A DNA stretch of 9,230 nt from an uncultured Granulicatella sp. Lineage in GTDB: Bacteria > Bacillota > Bacilli > Lactobacillales > Aerococcaceae. This document shows, in pieces, positions 1 through 6,025 of this stretch (position 1 is the stretch's first letter; each line of letters begins with the position of its first letter). The DNA is taken from NCBI GenBank assembly GCA_938017885.1, contig CALIJD010000002.1, forward strand, positions 1 through 9,230. Reading direction: 5' to 3'. The notes under the pieces were generated by a model. The model did no database searches and had not been told where the DNA came from. It worked only from the letters and a program-made list of their open reading frames with translations. The translations under genes were made by a program, and so were the position numbers.

Positions 1-44
1 ACCGCATAGTCTAGTCGTGACGAAGCGCGTCTATCAGTAAGAAC

Positions 45-551
45 ATGGAACTTCAGGAAAAAGAATTCTTTATGAGGGAAGCGTTGAAAGAAGCCCAGAA
101 AGCCTATGACCAAGCGGAAGTACCAATCGGAGCTGTCGTAGTCTTGAATGGTGAAATCATTGGGCGTGGCCATAACTTACGCGAAAAGGAACAAGACGCC
201 ACGCTACACGCTGAAATTAAAGCGATTCGCCAAGCCAACCAGCACCTTGGAAGCTGGCGACTCGAAGACTGCGAACTCTTCGTCACATTGGAACCTTGTC
301 CGATGTGTAGCGGAGCGATGATTCTCGCGCGCCTCAAAAAGGTCACGTTCGGCGCCTTTGACCCAAAAGCAGGGACAGCCGGCACCTTTATGAATCTTCT
401 TCAAGACGAGCGGTTCAACCATCAAGTCGAAGTCGAGCAAGGCATCTTGGAAGACGAATGCAAAACCCTCTTGCAAACCTTCTTCAAAGGCCTCCGCGAA
501 CGCAACAAACAACGAAAACTAGAAGCACAACAAGCACAGCTTCCCGAATAG
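45..551 (+). CDS. tadA: tRNA-specific adenosine deaminase TadA
   Basis: TadA deaminates adenosine to inosine at wobble position 34 of tRNA-Arg(ACG), so that one tRNA can read several Arg codons. The 168-residue protein has the cytidine/deoxycytidylate deaminase fold signature. H55-A-E57 supplies one zinc ligand and the catalytic glutamate, and P84-C85-P-M-C88 supplies the other two ligands. The flanking blocks VPIGAVVV (26-33) and FGAFDPKAG are typical of Bacilli TadA. Length is normal for the family. I keep the ATG at 45 because the Bacillus protein has about the same N-terminal extent, although no clear Shine-Dalgarno precedes it. ATG 72 (M10) would remove helix 1. The C-terminal tail is basic and Gln-rich. 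The stop codon lies inside a terminator-like hairpin. In Bacillus this gene sits directly before the SRP RNA gene; here about 3.1 kb separates them. Confidence 0.96.
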   Translation: MELQEKEFFMREALKEAQKAYDQAEVPIGAVVVLNGEIIGRGHNLREKEQDATLHAEIKAIRQANQHLGSWRLEDCELFVTLEPCPMCSGAMILARLKKVTFGAFDPKAGTAGTFMNLLQDERFNHQVEVEQGILEDECKTLLQTFFKGLRERNKQRKLEAQQAQLPE

Positions 552-569
552 GGGCTGTGCTTGTTGATT
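528..569 (+). terminator. Terminator-like hairpin over the tadA stop codon
   Basis: CAACAAGCACAGC (528-540) is perfectly complementary to GCTGTGCTTGTTG (554-566). CCC (543-545) can also pair with GGG (551-553), leaving loop GAATA. If the stem is counted only as GCACAGC/GCTGTGC, it is followed by the T-rich tract TTGTTGATT (561-569), as expected for an intrinsic terminator. The tract is not a pure T run, so efficiency is uncertain. The tadA stop codon (549-551) lies in the loop region. Confidence 0.55.
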
Positions 570-577
570 GGATGGAG

Positions 578-583
578 TATAAT
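578..583 (+). promoter_or_regulatory. Candidate -10 box before the alkylation repair gene
   Basis: A perfect TATAAT lies just after the tadA terminator hairpin and 44 bp before the TTG start at 627. No good -35 hexamer is found at 16-18 bp, because that stretch falls inside the terminator stem. The call therefore rests on the -10 box and position only. Confidence 0.3.
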
Positions 584-626
584 AAAAGCGATTCAATTCG
601 GTAAACGCCGAGAGAGGAGGAGTTGT

Positions 627-1265
627 TTGAAGACGTATATAGAGCAATTAGAGAAGGACTTTGCGCCCTTCCAAAGCGGGTTCAAAAAGGAAGAAAGAAG
701 AGCCTTACAAGATTATCAAAACTACAAGCCAGAAGAAATAGAGCAACTGGCACACTTCGCCTATCAGTCTGGGGTGTATCAAGTTCGAATGTATGCAGTC
801 TTCCTTTTTGGCTATTTATCACAGAAAGAGGCAGTTTTCGCCTTTTTGAGAGAAGAAGTCTCCAAGGACGATAACTGGAGAGTGCAAGAAGTCCTAGCGA
901 AGGCGTTCGATGAGTATTGTAAAAAAGTCGGCTACGAAAAAGCACTTCCCGTCATCGATGAGTGGCCAGCCCATTCGCGTGCCAATACAAGACGAGCGGT
1001 CACAGAAGGCTTAAGAATCTGGACGAGCAGACCGTATTTTAAAGAACACCCCTATGAAGCTATCCGAAGAATTGCCGCCCTCAAAGAAGACGAAAGCGAG
1101 TATGTCCGAAAATCTCTCGGCAATGCCCTTCGAGATATTAGCAAGAAGTACCCCGAACTCATCGAAGCAGAACTAGCAACATGGAAGCTGGAGGGCAAGG
1201 CAATCAAGCAAGTCTATTCACTAGCCAGCAAATTCCTCCAAAAAGAAAATCCCCTCACTAGATAG
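627..1265 (+). CDS. DNA alkylation repair protein, AlkD/AlkC HEAT-like family
   Basis: Proteins of this superfamily are HEAT-like repeat DNA glycosylases or DNA-binding proteins that act on N3/N7-alkylated purines. The 212-residue product is entirely alpha-helical in character, with repeated helix pairs. Family-like stretches are NWRVQEVLAKAFDEY (83-97), RANTRRAVTEGLRIW (118-132) followed by TSRPYF, and SEYVRKSLGNALRDISKKYP near 162-181. I choose the TTG at 627 because AGGAGGAG (615-622) precedes it at ideal spacing. The open frame extends upstream to a TTG at 561, but that codon lies in the tadA terminator stem and has no ribosome binding site. Catalytic activity cannot be confirmed: I did not map the AlkD active-site Trp/Asp/Arg residues one to one, and some members of the superfamily are not active glycosylases. 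It is not part of the usual tadA neighbourhood. Confidence 0.78.
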   Translation: MKTYIEQLEKDFAPFQSGFKKEERRALQDYQNYKPEEIEQLAHFAYQSGVYQVRMYAVFLFGYLSQKEAVFAFLREEVSKDDNWRVQEVLAKAFDEYCKKVGYEKALPVIDEWPAHSRANTRRAVTEGLRIWTSRPYFKEHPYEAIRRIAALKEDESEYVRKSLGNALRDISKKYPELIEAELATWKLEGKAIKQVYSLASKFLQKENPLTR

Positions 1266-1287
1266 GACGCTTAATGGGTGTTGACGT

Positions 1288-1316
1288 TTGAATTCGCATT
1301 TTCACAGGAGTAGAAT
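1288..1316 (+). promoter_or_regulatory. Candidate sigma-A-type promoter for the 1360 gene
   Basis: TTGAAT (1288-1293) and TAGAAT (1311-1316) are separated by 17 bp. They match the consensus at 4/6 and 5/6 positions. Transcription would start near 1323, giving a leader of about 37 nt before the ATG at 1360. Confidence 0.45.
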
Positions 1317-1359
1317 AGAAATGTCGTTAAAAGTTTCAAAGTGAACTGGAGGAATACAG

Positions 1360-1905
1360 ATGTCATTTTTAGGTTATAACAAAGGAGAAACGTTAGAATT
1401 CAATTACAAAAAAGCGTGTGGATTATGGCTTATTGCGGTCGCATTCGTGATTGCACTCGCGACGGTTGTAGGTGGAGAACAAATCATTAATATGCAGGTC
1501 TTCAGCATCGGCTATGTGGTGAGTTTCTTTTCCATCAATCTGAATAAAAAAGTCCTTCATAAGTTTTCGGACGGACCTTCAACGCCTTTCCAACGAAAAG
1601 TATCGTTATACTCAGTGATTCTTTTATTCATTTTACTTGTACTCTTAGGAGGACCATTCTTCGAATCAGAAAACTGGAGACTCATCTGGTTAGGTGCACT
1701 TCTTGCAACAGGGATCCATTTCTTCCCATACTACTTCGTCCATGGAAAATCAATGATCTTCCTAGGATTGGCATGCGTGATCAATGCAGCAGTCGGATAC
1801 CTCTCTCCGCAAAGCTCCCTCGTGACCATCGCCTATATCGATGCCATTATTAAATTAGCCTTTGGACTTTACCTATTTTTCTTATCCAAACCATCCAAAG
1901 CATAA
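1360..1905 (+). CDS. Uncharacterised six-helix membrane protein
   Basis: The 181-residue protein has about six hydrophobic segments: roughly 21-40, 46-63, 81-101, 107-128, 132-149 and 154-175. The loops are short and no signal peptide is evident. No catalytic or transport motif stands out. The beginning (KKACGLWLI, then VVGGEQIIN) recalls small DUF families of Bacilli integral membrane proteins (DUF6609 came to mind), but I cannot confirm this from the sequence. The start is well supported, with GGAGG at 1348-1352 seven bases before the ATG. The gene is monocistronic by context, having its own candidate promoter (1288-1316) and a strong terminator straight after. Function is unknown, and nothing in the neighbours suggests a role. 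Confidence 0.85.
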   Translation: MSFLGYNKGETLEFNYKKACGLWLIAVAFVIALATVVGGEQIINMQVFSIGYVVSFFSINLNKKVLHKFSDGPSTPFQRKVSLYSVILLFILLVLLGGPFFESENWRLIWLGALLATGIHFFPYYFVHGKSMIFLGLACVINAAVGYLSPQSSLVTIAYIDAIIKLAFGLYLFFLSKPSKA

Positions 1906-1918
1906 ACTTATTTTAGAG

Positions 1919-1958
1919 AAAAAGCAGCAAATCAATCTGGTTTGCTGCTTTTTGTTTT
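1919..1958 (+). terminator. Intrinsic terminator after the membrane protein gene
   Basis: AAAAAGCAGCAAA (1919-1931) pairs perfectly with TTTGCTGCTTTTT (1941-1953) around a 9-nt loop and is followed by GTTTT. The A-tract before and T-tract after make it a candidate for both directions, although the neighbouring genes are all on the + strand. Confidence 0.88.
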
Positions 1959-2070
1959 CTCTAGAGTTTTGCGAATTAGTCGAATAAGAGAGCTATCAAT
2001 ACTTAATGTGTAAAATTTTATTAGTAAATGATTATTCTTTTGATAAGAAATAGGTACTCTATTTAGAATG

Positions 2071-2079
2071 TGGTAAAAT
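2071..2079 (+). promoter_or_regulatory. Extended -10 promoter element before the 2116 gene
   Basis: TGG-TAAAAT is a TGn extended -10 motif, 36 bp before the ATG at 2116. I see no convincing -35 hexamer at 16-18 bp. The rest of the 1959-2070 intergenic stretch is AT-rich, with a 10-bp palindrome TAAAATTTTA (2011-2020), and contains nothing else I can name. Confidence 0.35.
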
Positions 2080-2115
2080 TAGCTTTGAAAAAAATTGAGA
2101 AAAAGGATAGCACCC

Positions 2116-2754
2116 ATGAAGAAAAGAATAGTAAGGATAATTTTCATAATAGGTATATGTTTGCTTCTGTTAATAGGATTTCTCATCTATAAAAATCACC
2201 GAATTCATAATATTTTAGATGAAATTTATTATGAAGAGAGTGACTATCGTTCGTATGAGCAATTATTTAGGAAAAGAGCTTTTAGCAAAATCAAAGATAT
2301 AAAATTCTATGATGATAATTCAGAAGATTTTTATCAACATCGAGTGGAGTATCAAGAAAATCAATTACCAAGCAATATCACTATCATGTCCTATCATTTC
2401 CATTTTTTAGATTCTAAAGTGCCGTATTTTAAAATTAGAATACAACGAAAACTAGCCAATGCTGATTCAACCATTAATATGAACTACCAATATTTCCCAG
2501 AGAATAAAACGTTAGAAAAAAATATGTGGTATTTTGATGGCAAGACTGACATTTATGCGAAAGAAAAAATAGAGGACTATCTAAAACAAAATGGGACTTC
2601 ATTGGACGAGATTCAGAGTGAATTTGATAGAGTATTAAAAGAAAAGATATTGTCAGACTGGACTACGATTTATCCGAGTCGTTTCACTTCTACAAATTGG
2701 GGAGAAATCGATGTGAAGGAGTATTGGGAAGAAAGAATTGTCCCTAAAAAATAG
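2116..2754 (+). CDS. Hypothetical protein with an N-terminal membrane anchor
   Basis: I do not recognise this 212-residue protein. After a short basic N-terminus (MKKRIVR) it has one strongly hydrophobic segment (residues 7-26), then a hydrophilic, Tyr/Lys/Asp-rich remainder that would lie outside the cell if the segment acts as a signal anchor. There is no lipobox cysteine in the right place. I prefer the ATG at 2116, with AAAAGGA (2101-2107) eight bases upstream, over an in-frame TTG at 2095. Its codons are much richer in A and T than those of tadA, dnaX or recR, which fits later acquisition or low expression. The downstream domain contains alternating charged and aromatic residues and a late EIQSEFDRVLKEK helix-like stretch, but no motif I can name. 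Confidence 0.8.
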   Translation: MKKRIVRIIFIIGICLLLLIGFLIYKNHRIHNILDEIYYEESDYRSYEQLFRKRAFSKIKDIKFYDDNSEDFYQHRVEYQENQLPSNITIMSYHFHFLDSKVPYFKIRIQRKLANADSTINMNYQYFPENKTLEKNMWYFDGKTDIYAKEKIEDYLKQNGTSLDEIQSEFDRVLKEKILSDWTTIYPSRFTSTNWGEIDVKEYWEERIVPKK

Positions 2755-2765
2755 GAATTTCATTT

Positions 2766-2813
2766 AACAGACCATGACTTTAGTAATGTAAATGAATGAC
2801 GAAAGTGTCTGTT
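2766..2813 (+). repeat. Imperfect inverted repeat between 2754 and 2873 genes
   Basis: AACAGAC-CATG-ACTTT pairs with AAAGT-GTCTGTT: 7 bp plus 5 bp with a four-base bulge, around a loop of about 20 nt. It follows the 2116-2754 stop codon by 11 bp. It has no T-tract, so it is a weak terminator candidate at best. It could be a leader structure for the small gene at 2873. Confidence 0.35.
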
Positions 2814-2872
2814 GCACGCCTCCATTACATGCTTTAATAAAGATAACGAAAAGCAACTAAGGAGAGTTCAAC

Positions 2873-3094
2873 ATGGAAAAACCGAAACAAAAAGAAAGTT
2901 CTCAATTAGCCAAACAATTATTTACGCTAGCCATCGTGGTCAATGTCCTGGCCTTAATCCTTCGAATAGGGCTGAAATTATATACAGGCGAATCCTGGCT
3001 AAGTGTATTCGATGGAAATCTGTTGTGGACGCTACTCCCATTGATGTTATTTTTCGATGAAAGAGACGAAGACAAAAAAGCAAACCATCAGTAA
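2873..3094 (+). CDS. Small hypothetical membrane protein
   Basis: The 73-residue product has a charged Lys/Gln-rich N-terminus, one clear transmembrane segment (about 17-37), a second shorter hydrophobic segment (about 48-60, LLWTLLPLMLFF), and an acidic/basic tail FDERDEDKK. A good ribosome binding site, AAGGAGAG (2859-2866), lies six bases before the ATG. An overlapping frame at 2812-3060 lacks such a site and is taken as a shadow. A strong terminator follows. No family is recognised; the length and two-helix topology are common among small Bacilli membrane proteins of unknown role. Confidence 0.75.
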   Translation: MEKPKQKESSQLAKQLFTLAIVVNVLALILRIGLKLYTGESWLSVFDGNLLWTLLPLMLFFDERDEDKKANHQ

Positions 3095-3112
3095 GCACAA
3101 GCAAACATTTTT

Positions 3113-3147
3113 AGATAGTTTTTCCTTCTGGAGAGACTATCTTTTTT
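3113..3147 (+). terminator. Intrinsic terminator after the small membrane protein
   Basis: AGATAGT (3113-3119) pairs with ACTATCT (3136-3142), and the T-run continues to 3147. CC/GG inside the loop can add pairs. An overlapping alternative hairpin, AGAGAC (3132-3137) with GTCTCT (3151-3156) followed by TTTT, gives a second possible termination structure. Confidence 0.8.
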
Positions 3148-3239
3148 AGTGTCTCTTTTGCCATCCTTTGGCACGGTTTTATTCTAGAAATCCAAGCAGA
3201 TTCACTTGAAAAAGAAATGAAAATTGAGGAGCGAAAAAA

Positions 3240-3548
3240 ATCCATCGTTTGCGCTAGGGAGCACACTATTTATTTCTTCATGCTGATTTCGGAGAAGCTT
3301 GCGGATTTTATAATCGCAGTAACGGGGAAGTGCATCGAATGTGAATTACGCGGAGTAGGAACTCGTTCCTTACTCCGCGTTTGAAGCTTCGAAGGTGTAA
3401 GACCACGACTTACACCGGTGCCCCGTAACAGCGATTATAAAATAATCCGCAAGCATTCGAAGAAATCAATCCCCGAAGGGTGTGCTTTTAAGAAGAGAAA
3501 ACTATGTATGGAATACTCCCAGCATTTAACCGTAAAAACCGATGGGAT
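3240..3548. other. Large nested inverted-repeat element, candidate structured RNA
   Basis: I find no credible gene between 3149 and 3632. Most of it can be drawn as one nested fold. From outside in: ATCCATCG (3240-3247) with CGATGGGAT (3540-3548, one bulge); GCTAGGGA (3253-3260) with TCCCAGC (3517-3523); GCACAC (3261-3266) with GTGTGC (3480-3485); ATTTCTTC (3272-3279) with GAAGAAAT (3459-3466); and a 21-bp core, GCTTGCGGATT plus TTATAATCGC (3297-3317), with 3431-3454 (3-nt bulge). Then ACGGGG (3322-3327) pairs with CCCCGT (3421-3426). This closes a junction with two hairpins: 3348-3380 (10 bp plus GGAA/TTCC, loop CTCG) and 3394-3416 (GGTGTAAG/CTTACACC). The order is strictly nested over 309 nt. 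I see no convincing promoter, so the strand is undecided and a DNA-level palindromic mobile element remains possible. Confidence 0.6.
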
Positions 3549-3610
3549 AGTTTCATTTGCGCACTCTTATTTTGTCGTTTCCAATAATTTCTTTCTCAAG
3601 CGTTATCTGC

Positions 3611-3639
3611 TTGCTTTTCAAAAAGAAGTTTTGTATAAT
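3611..3639 (+). promoter_or_regulatory. Promoter of the SRP RNA gene
   Basis: TTGCTT (3611-3616) and a perfect TATAAT (3634-3639) are separated by 17 bp. The expected start, near 3646, coincides with the 5' end of the SRP RNA fold. Confidence 0.72.
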
Positions 3640-3644
3640 AATAC

Positions 3645-3742
3645 GTGCCGTTAGGCCATATGGCAATAGCGAACTTATGAATCGAGTCAGGTCCGGAAGG
3701 AAGCAGCTATAAGTAATGTTCGCTATGTGCTGTATGTACATA
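3645..3742 (+). ncRNA. ffs: Signal recognition particle RNA, small bacterial type
   Basis: This is the RNA scaffold of the signal recognition particle. It binds Ffh and drives co-translational targeting of membrane proteins through FtsY. The hallmark domain IV loop is present: GTCAGGTCCGGAAGGAAGCAGC begins at 3686 and contains the GGAA tetraloop and the Ffh-binding asymmetric loop (AGCAG side). The stem continues as ATAGCGAAC (3666-3674) with GTTCGCTAT (3718-3726), then CATATGGC (3657-3664) with GCTGTATG (3729-3736, two wobbles). The ends were set from the pairing and the promoter, so they are uncertain by several bases. The size implies the small form without the Alu domain found in the B. 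subtilis 6S-like scRNA. Its position upstream of dnaX is conserved in Bacilli. Confidence 0.93.
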
Positions 3743-3752
3743 GAAGAAGATT

Positions 3753-3782
3753 CAGGCTGGACCAGAGGTTCAGCCTGTTTTT
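3753..3782 (+). terminator. Intrinsic terminator of the SRP RNA gene
   Basis: CAGGCTG (3753-3759) pairs with CAGCCTG (3771-3777). A G-T wobble and ACC/GGT extend the stem to an AGA loop, and TTTTT follows (3778-3782). It lies 37 bp before the helD start, so helD probably depends on read-through or on a promoter I could not identify. Confidence 0.92.
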
Positions 3783-3819
3783 ATGAGAAAGAATATCCAG
3801 TGGAGGGAGAGTGAGTCGC

Positions 3820-5964
3820 ATGAAGAACCAGAATTTCCAAGAAGAAGCTAAGCATCTAGACGGTGTAAAAAAGCTAATGGAAGACAAAATTGCATTCGAA
3901 GAAAAACGTCTGCAAGAACGCGACCTGGATATCACTAGACAAGATACAATTCAGTATGGAATCCAGCAATTAGAAAGACAAAAAGAATCTCCATACTTTG
4001 GAAGAATTGACGTTCAATTTGGAAAAGACGAAAAAGTAGAAAAAATGTATATTGGACCAGCGACCTTCTTTGATGAAGAAGATCAAGTGCAAGTGTATGA
4101 CTGGAGAGCACCCATTGCAAGTTTGTTTTATGAAGGAACCTTAGGAGAGCTCCATTACGAGACTCCAAATGGAGCGCAAAAAGCACAAGCCTTCCTAAAA
4201 CGCGACATCGTCATCAAAAAAGGAACCTTACAGTCTGTTTATGATATTGAAAATGAAGAATCGCTCTTAATGGAGGCCTTAAGTGCACCGACGAATAAGG
4301 ATGGGCATTTAGAAGGAATCACCGCAACGATTCAAAAAGAACAAAATGAAATTATCCGTCTGAACCCGAAAGACTGGCTCATCGTGAATGGGTGCGCCGG
4401 AAGTGGGAAAACGACAATCTTACTCCAACGAATTGCGTATTTGATGTATCAAGCCAAAGACAAGCGGATGAGCGATATGTTGCTTCTATCACGCAACCAA
4501 CTCTTTGCAAAATACGTATCGCATGTGATCCCAAGTTTAACGGGAAGTGAGTTATACCAACAAACGCTAGCGCAACATACGATTGAGTTATACCGCAAGA
4601 TGTACTTGCATAAAACGACGGCGTTAAGCCAAGTGCCAACCCGTAAAGTGTACTTAACGGATAGTGAGTGGATTGCACTCGTTCATCGCAATCTCCAAGG
4701 GCTAACGGCGAAAGACTTACCGTATCGAGCAATCGGGATTAAAGGACAAGCGGTCTTTACGATGAAGGACTACGAAAAACTCACTGAAAATGTGAATGTG
4801 AGCTTACCATTGCATCAACAATTAACGCAAATGCAAACCGTCTTAGAGCGTACTTTAAAACGCCGTCTCAATAAATTCTTTATGTCCGAGAAGGCCAAAT
4901 CCGTTTACGAGTCTATGAATGCGATGCAAATCGAAGTCTTGATGAAGGATGTTGAGACGAAGAGTGAGGCGGAGTATTTCCAAGTACTTGGACAAAAAGT
5001 CTTTGAAAAAGAAGTGCTTGAAGTGACGCAACAAGTAGAAATGTTCGCGTTCGTGGACATCGCCTACTTGGTTCAACAATGGATGCCAAAAGCCAAAGCG
5101 CGCCGTCAAGAACTAGAGAAGATGGACAATGCGCCAATTCCGTTGAAGAAAATAGAAGGATCTCGTCTCCAAGTGACGGCAGAAGGGATTCGCCTCTTGC
5201 AATATGTGGCGACAAGAGTCACTCCGGTTCGCGATTATGTGGGGTATAGCCATCTCTTTATCGACGAAGTGCAAGATGTGTCCTTGTTATGGCTAGGCAC
5301 TTTATCGAATTTTTATTTCCGTGCGAAATTCACGGTCGTTGGGGACACTTACCAGTCGTTTACGACGTCTTCTTCGATTTTCACATTAGGAGCGCGCCAT
5401 CCAGAACTCGTCGAATTGGTCTTTCCAAACCGGTCCTTGATGAATCGCTCGCTTGAAATCAGCTATCGTTGTACCGCACAAATTACACGATTTGCCAACG
5501 GAATCTTAAAATGGCCACTCGATAAAAATGTATTCCCACGTACGGGAAGCGAAGTAACGCTGTATAGCGATGCAGATGGCATGCAGCTCACGCGTTTGAA
5601 AGGCTTATTGGAAGAAAGTCCCAAAGTGTATCACACAACGGCGATTTTATGTCGAACGATGGAAGAAGCCAAAGCATTACATCAACTGCTAAACATGGAA
5701 GACATTGCGCTTCTAGAAGATAGCAGTGAGTCTCTTGGCAGTCGCTTTGTATTAACGACGATTCAAGTGGCGAAAGGGATGGAGTTTGACGAGGTCATCA
5801 TTTGGAATGCGACCGATGAAGCGTATCATACCGCGAAAGAACAAATGATGCTGTATACGACTTGTACAAGGGCAAAACACCGTCTATCCCTCATTGTTCC
5901 AAAAGGGACAGAAAGTCGCTTTATTCAGACTTCACAGGCGCCGATGAAACGCGTCGAACAGTAG
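3820..5964 (+). CDS. helD: HelD-type RNA polymerase recycling ATPase (UvrD-like helicase)
   Basis: HelD is a superfamily 1 ATPase. In B. subtilis it binds RNA polymerase, inserting arms into the main and secondary channels, and releases stalled polymerase from nucleic acid. The 714-residue protein starts with a charged coiled-coil-like arm (about 5-60), then the HelD block YFGRIDV and YDWRAPI (93-99). SF1 motifs follow in order: Walker A GCAGSGKT (191-198), Walker B/motif II DEVQD (482-486), motif III GDTYQS (508-513), SYRC (548-551), motif V AKGMEFDEV (651-659), and motif VI TTCTRAKH with Arg684. The long insert between motifs I and II is typical of HelD and separates it from UvrD/PcrA. Start choice: ATG 3820 has GGAG at 10-nt spacing, while GTG 3811 is in frame but only four bases from GGAGG; three residues are at stake. 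No terminator separates it clearly from dnaX. Confidence 0.9.
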   Translation: MKNQNFQEEAKHLDGVKKLMEDKIAFEEKRLQERDLDITRQDTIQYGIQQLERQKESPYFGRIDVQFGKDEKVEKMYIGPATFFDEEDQVQVYDWRAPIASLFYEGTLGELHYETPNGAQKAQAFLKRDIVIKKGTLQSVYDIENEESLLMEALSAPTNKDGHLEGITATIQKEQNEIIRLNPKDWLIVNGCAGSGKTTILLQRIAYLMYQAKDKRMSDMLLLSRNQLFAKYVSHVIPSLTGSELYQQTLAQHTIELYRKMYLHKTTALSQVPTRKVYLTDSEWIALVHRNLQGLTAKDLPYRAIGIKGQAVFTMKDYEKLTENVNVSLPLHQQLTQMQTVLERTLKRRLNKFFMSEKAKSVYESMNAMQIEVLMKDVETKSEAEYFQVLGQKVFEKEVLEVTQQVEMFAFVDIAYLVQQWMPKAKARRQELEKMDNAPIPLKKIEGSRLQVTAEGIRLLQYVATRVTPVRDYVGYSHLFIDEVQDVSLLWLGTLSNFYFRAKFTVVGDTYQSFTTSSSIFTLGARHPELVELVFPNRSLMNRSLEISYRCTAQITRFANGILKWPLDKNVFPRTGSEVTLYSDADGMQLTRLKGLLEESPKVYHTTAILCRTMEEAKALHQLLNMEDIALLEDSSESLGSRFVLTTIQVAKGMEFDEVIIWNATDEAYHTAKEQMMLYTTCTRAKHRLSLIVPKGTESRFIQTSQAPMKRVEQ

Positions 5965-5979
5965 AATTTTTGAAGAATC

Positions 5980-5985
5980 TATACT
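5980..5985 (+). promoter_or_regulatory. Possible -10 box upstream of dnaX
   Basis: TATACT lies 40 bp before the dnaX ATG in the 61-bp helD-dnaX gap. I see no matching -35 hexamer, so dnaX may also be transcribed from further upstream. Confidence 0.2.
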
Positions 5986-6025
5986 AGAATAGAACTGTAA
6001 ATTTTTAAAAAGGCAGGGAAGTAAT

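Noticed and set aside
1..44. Possible tRNA or gene end at the left border
   Set aside because: Only 44 nt are available, with one weak GACG/CGTC pairing. There is no tRNA arm or conserved reading frame that can be judged.
2812..3060. 82-codon + strand frame overlapping the small membrane protein gene
   Set aside because: It has no ribosome binding site at its start. The frame at 2873-3094 has AAGGAGAG at good spacing and a plausible two-helix membrane protein; the two cannot easily coexist.
3240..3548. Reading the nested structure as RNase P RNA, tmRNA, 6S RNA or a group II intron
   Set aside because: The conserved words of RNase P (GAGGAAAGTCC), the tmRNA tag frame and 5' end, and the intron domain V sequence are not seen. 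The fold layout also differs.
3418..3654. 78-codon + strand frame in the structured region before the SRP RNA
   Set aside because: It begins inside the paired CACCGGTG/CCCCGT part of the fold, has no ribosome binding site, ends inside the SRP RNA 5' end, and its sequence follows the inverted-repeat arm rather than protein-like composition.
3553..3935. Minus-strand frames over the SRP RNA and the start of helD
   Set aside because: They lie antisense to a clear RNA gene and to a clear CDS, and have no ribosome binding site or family resemblance.
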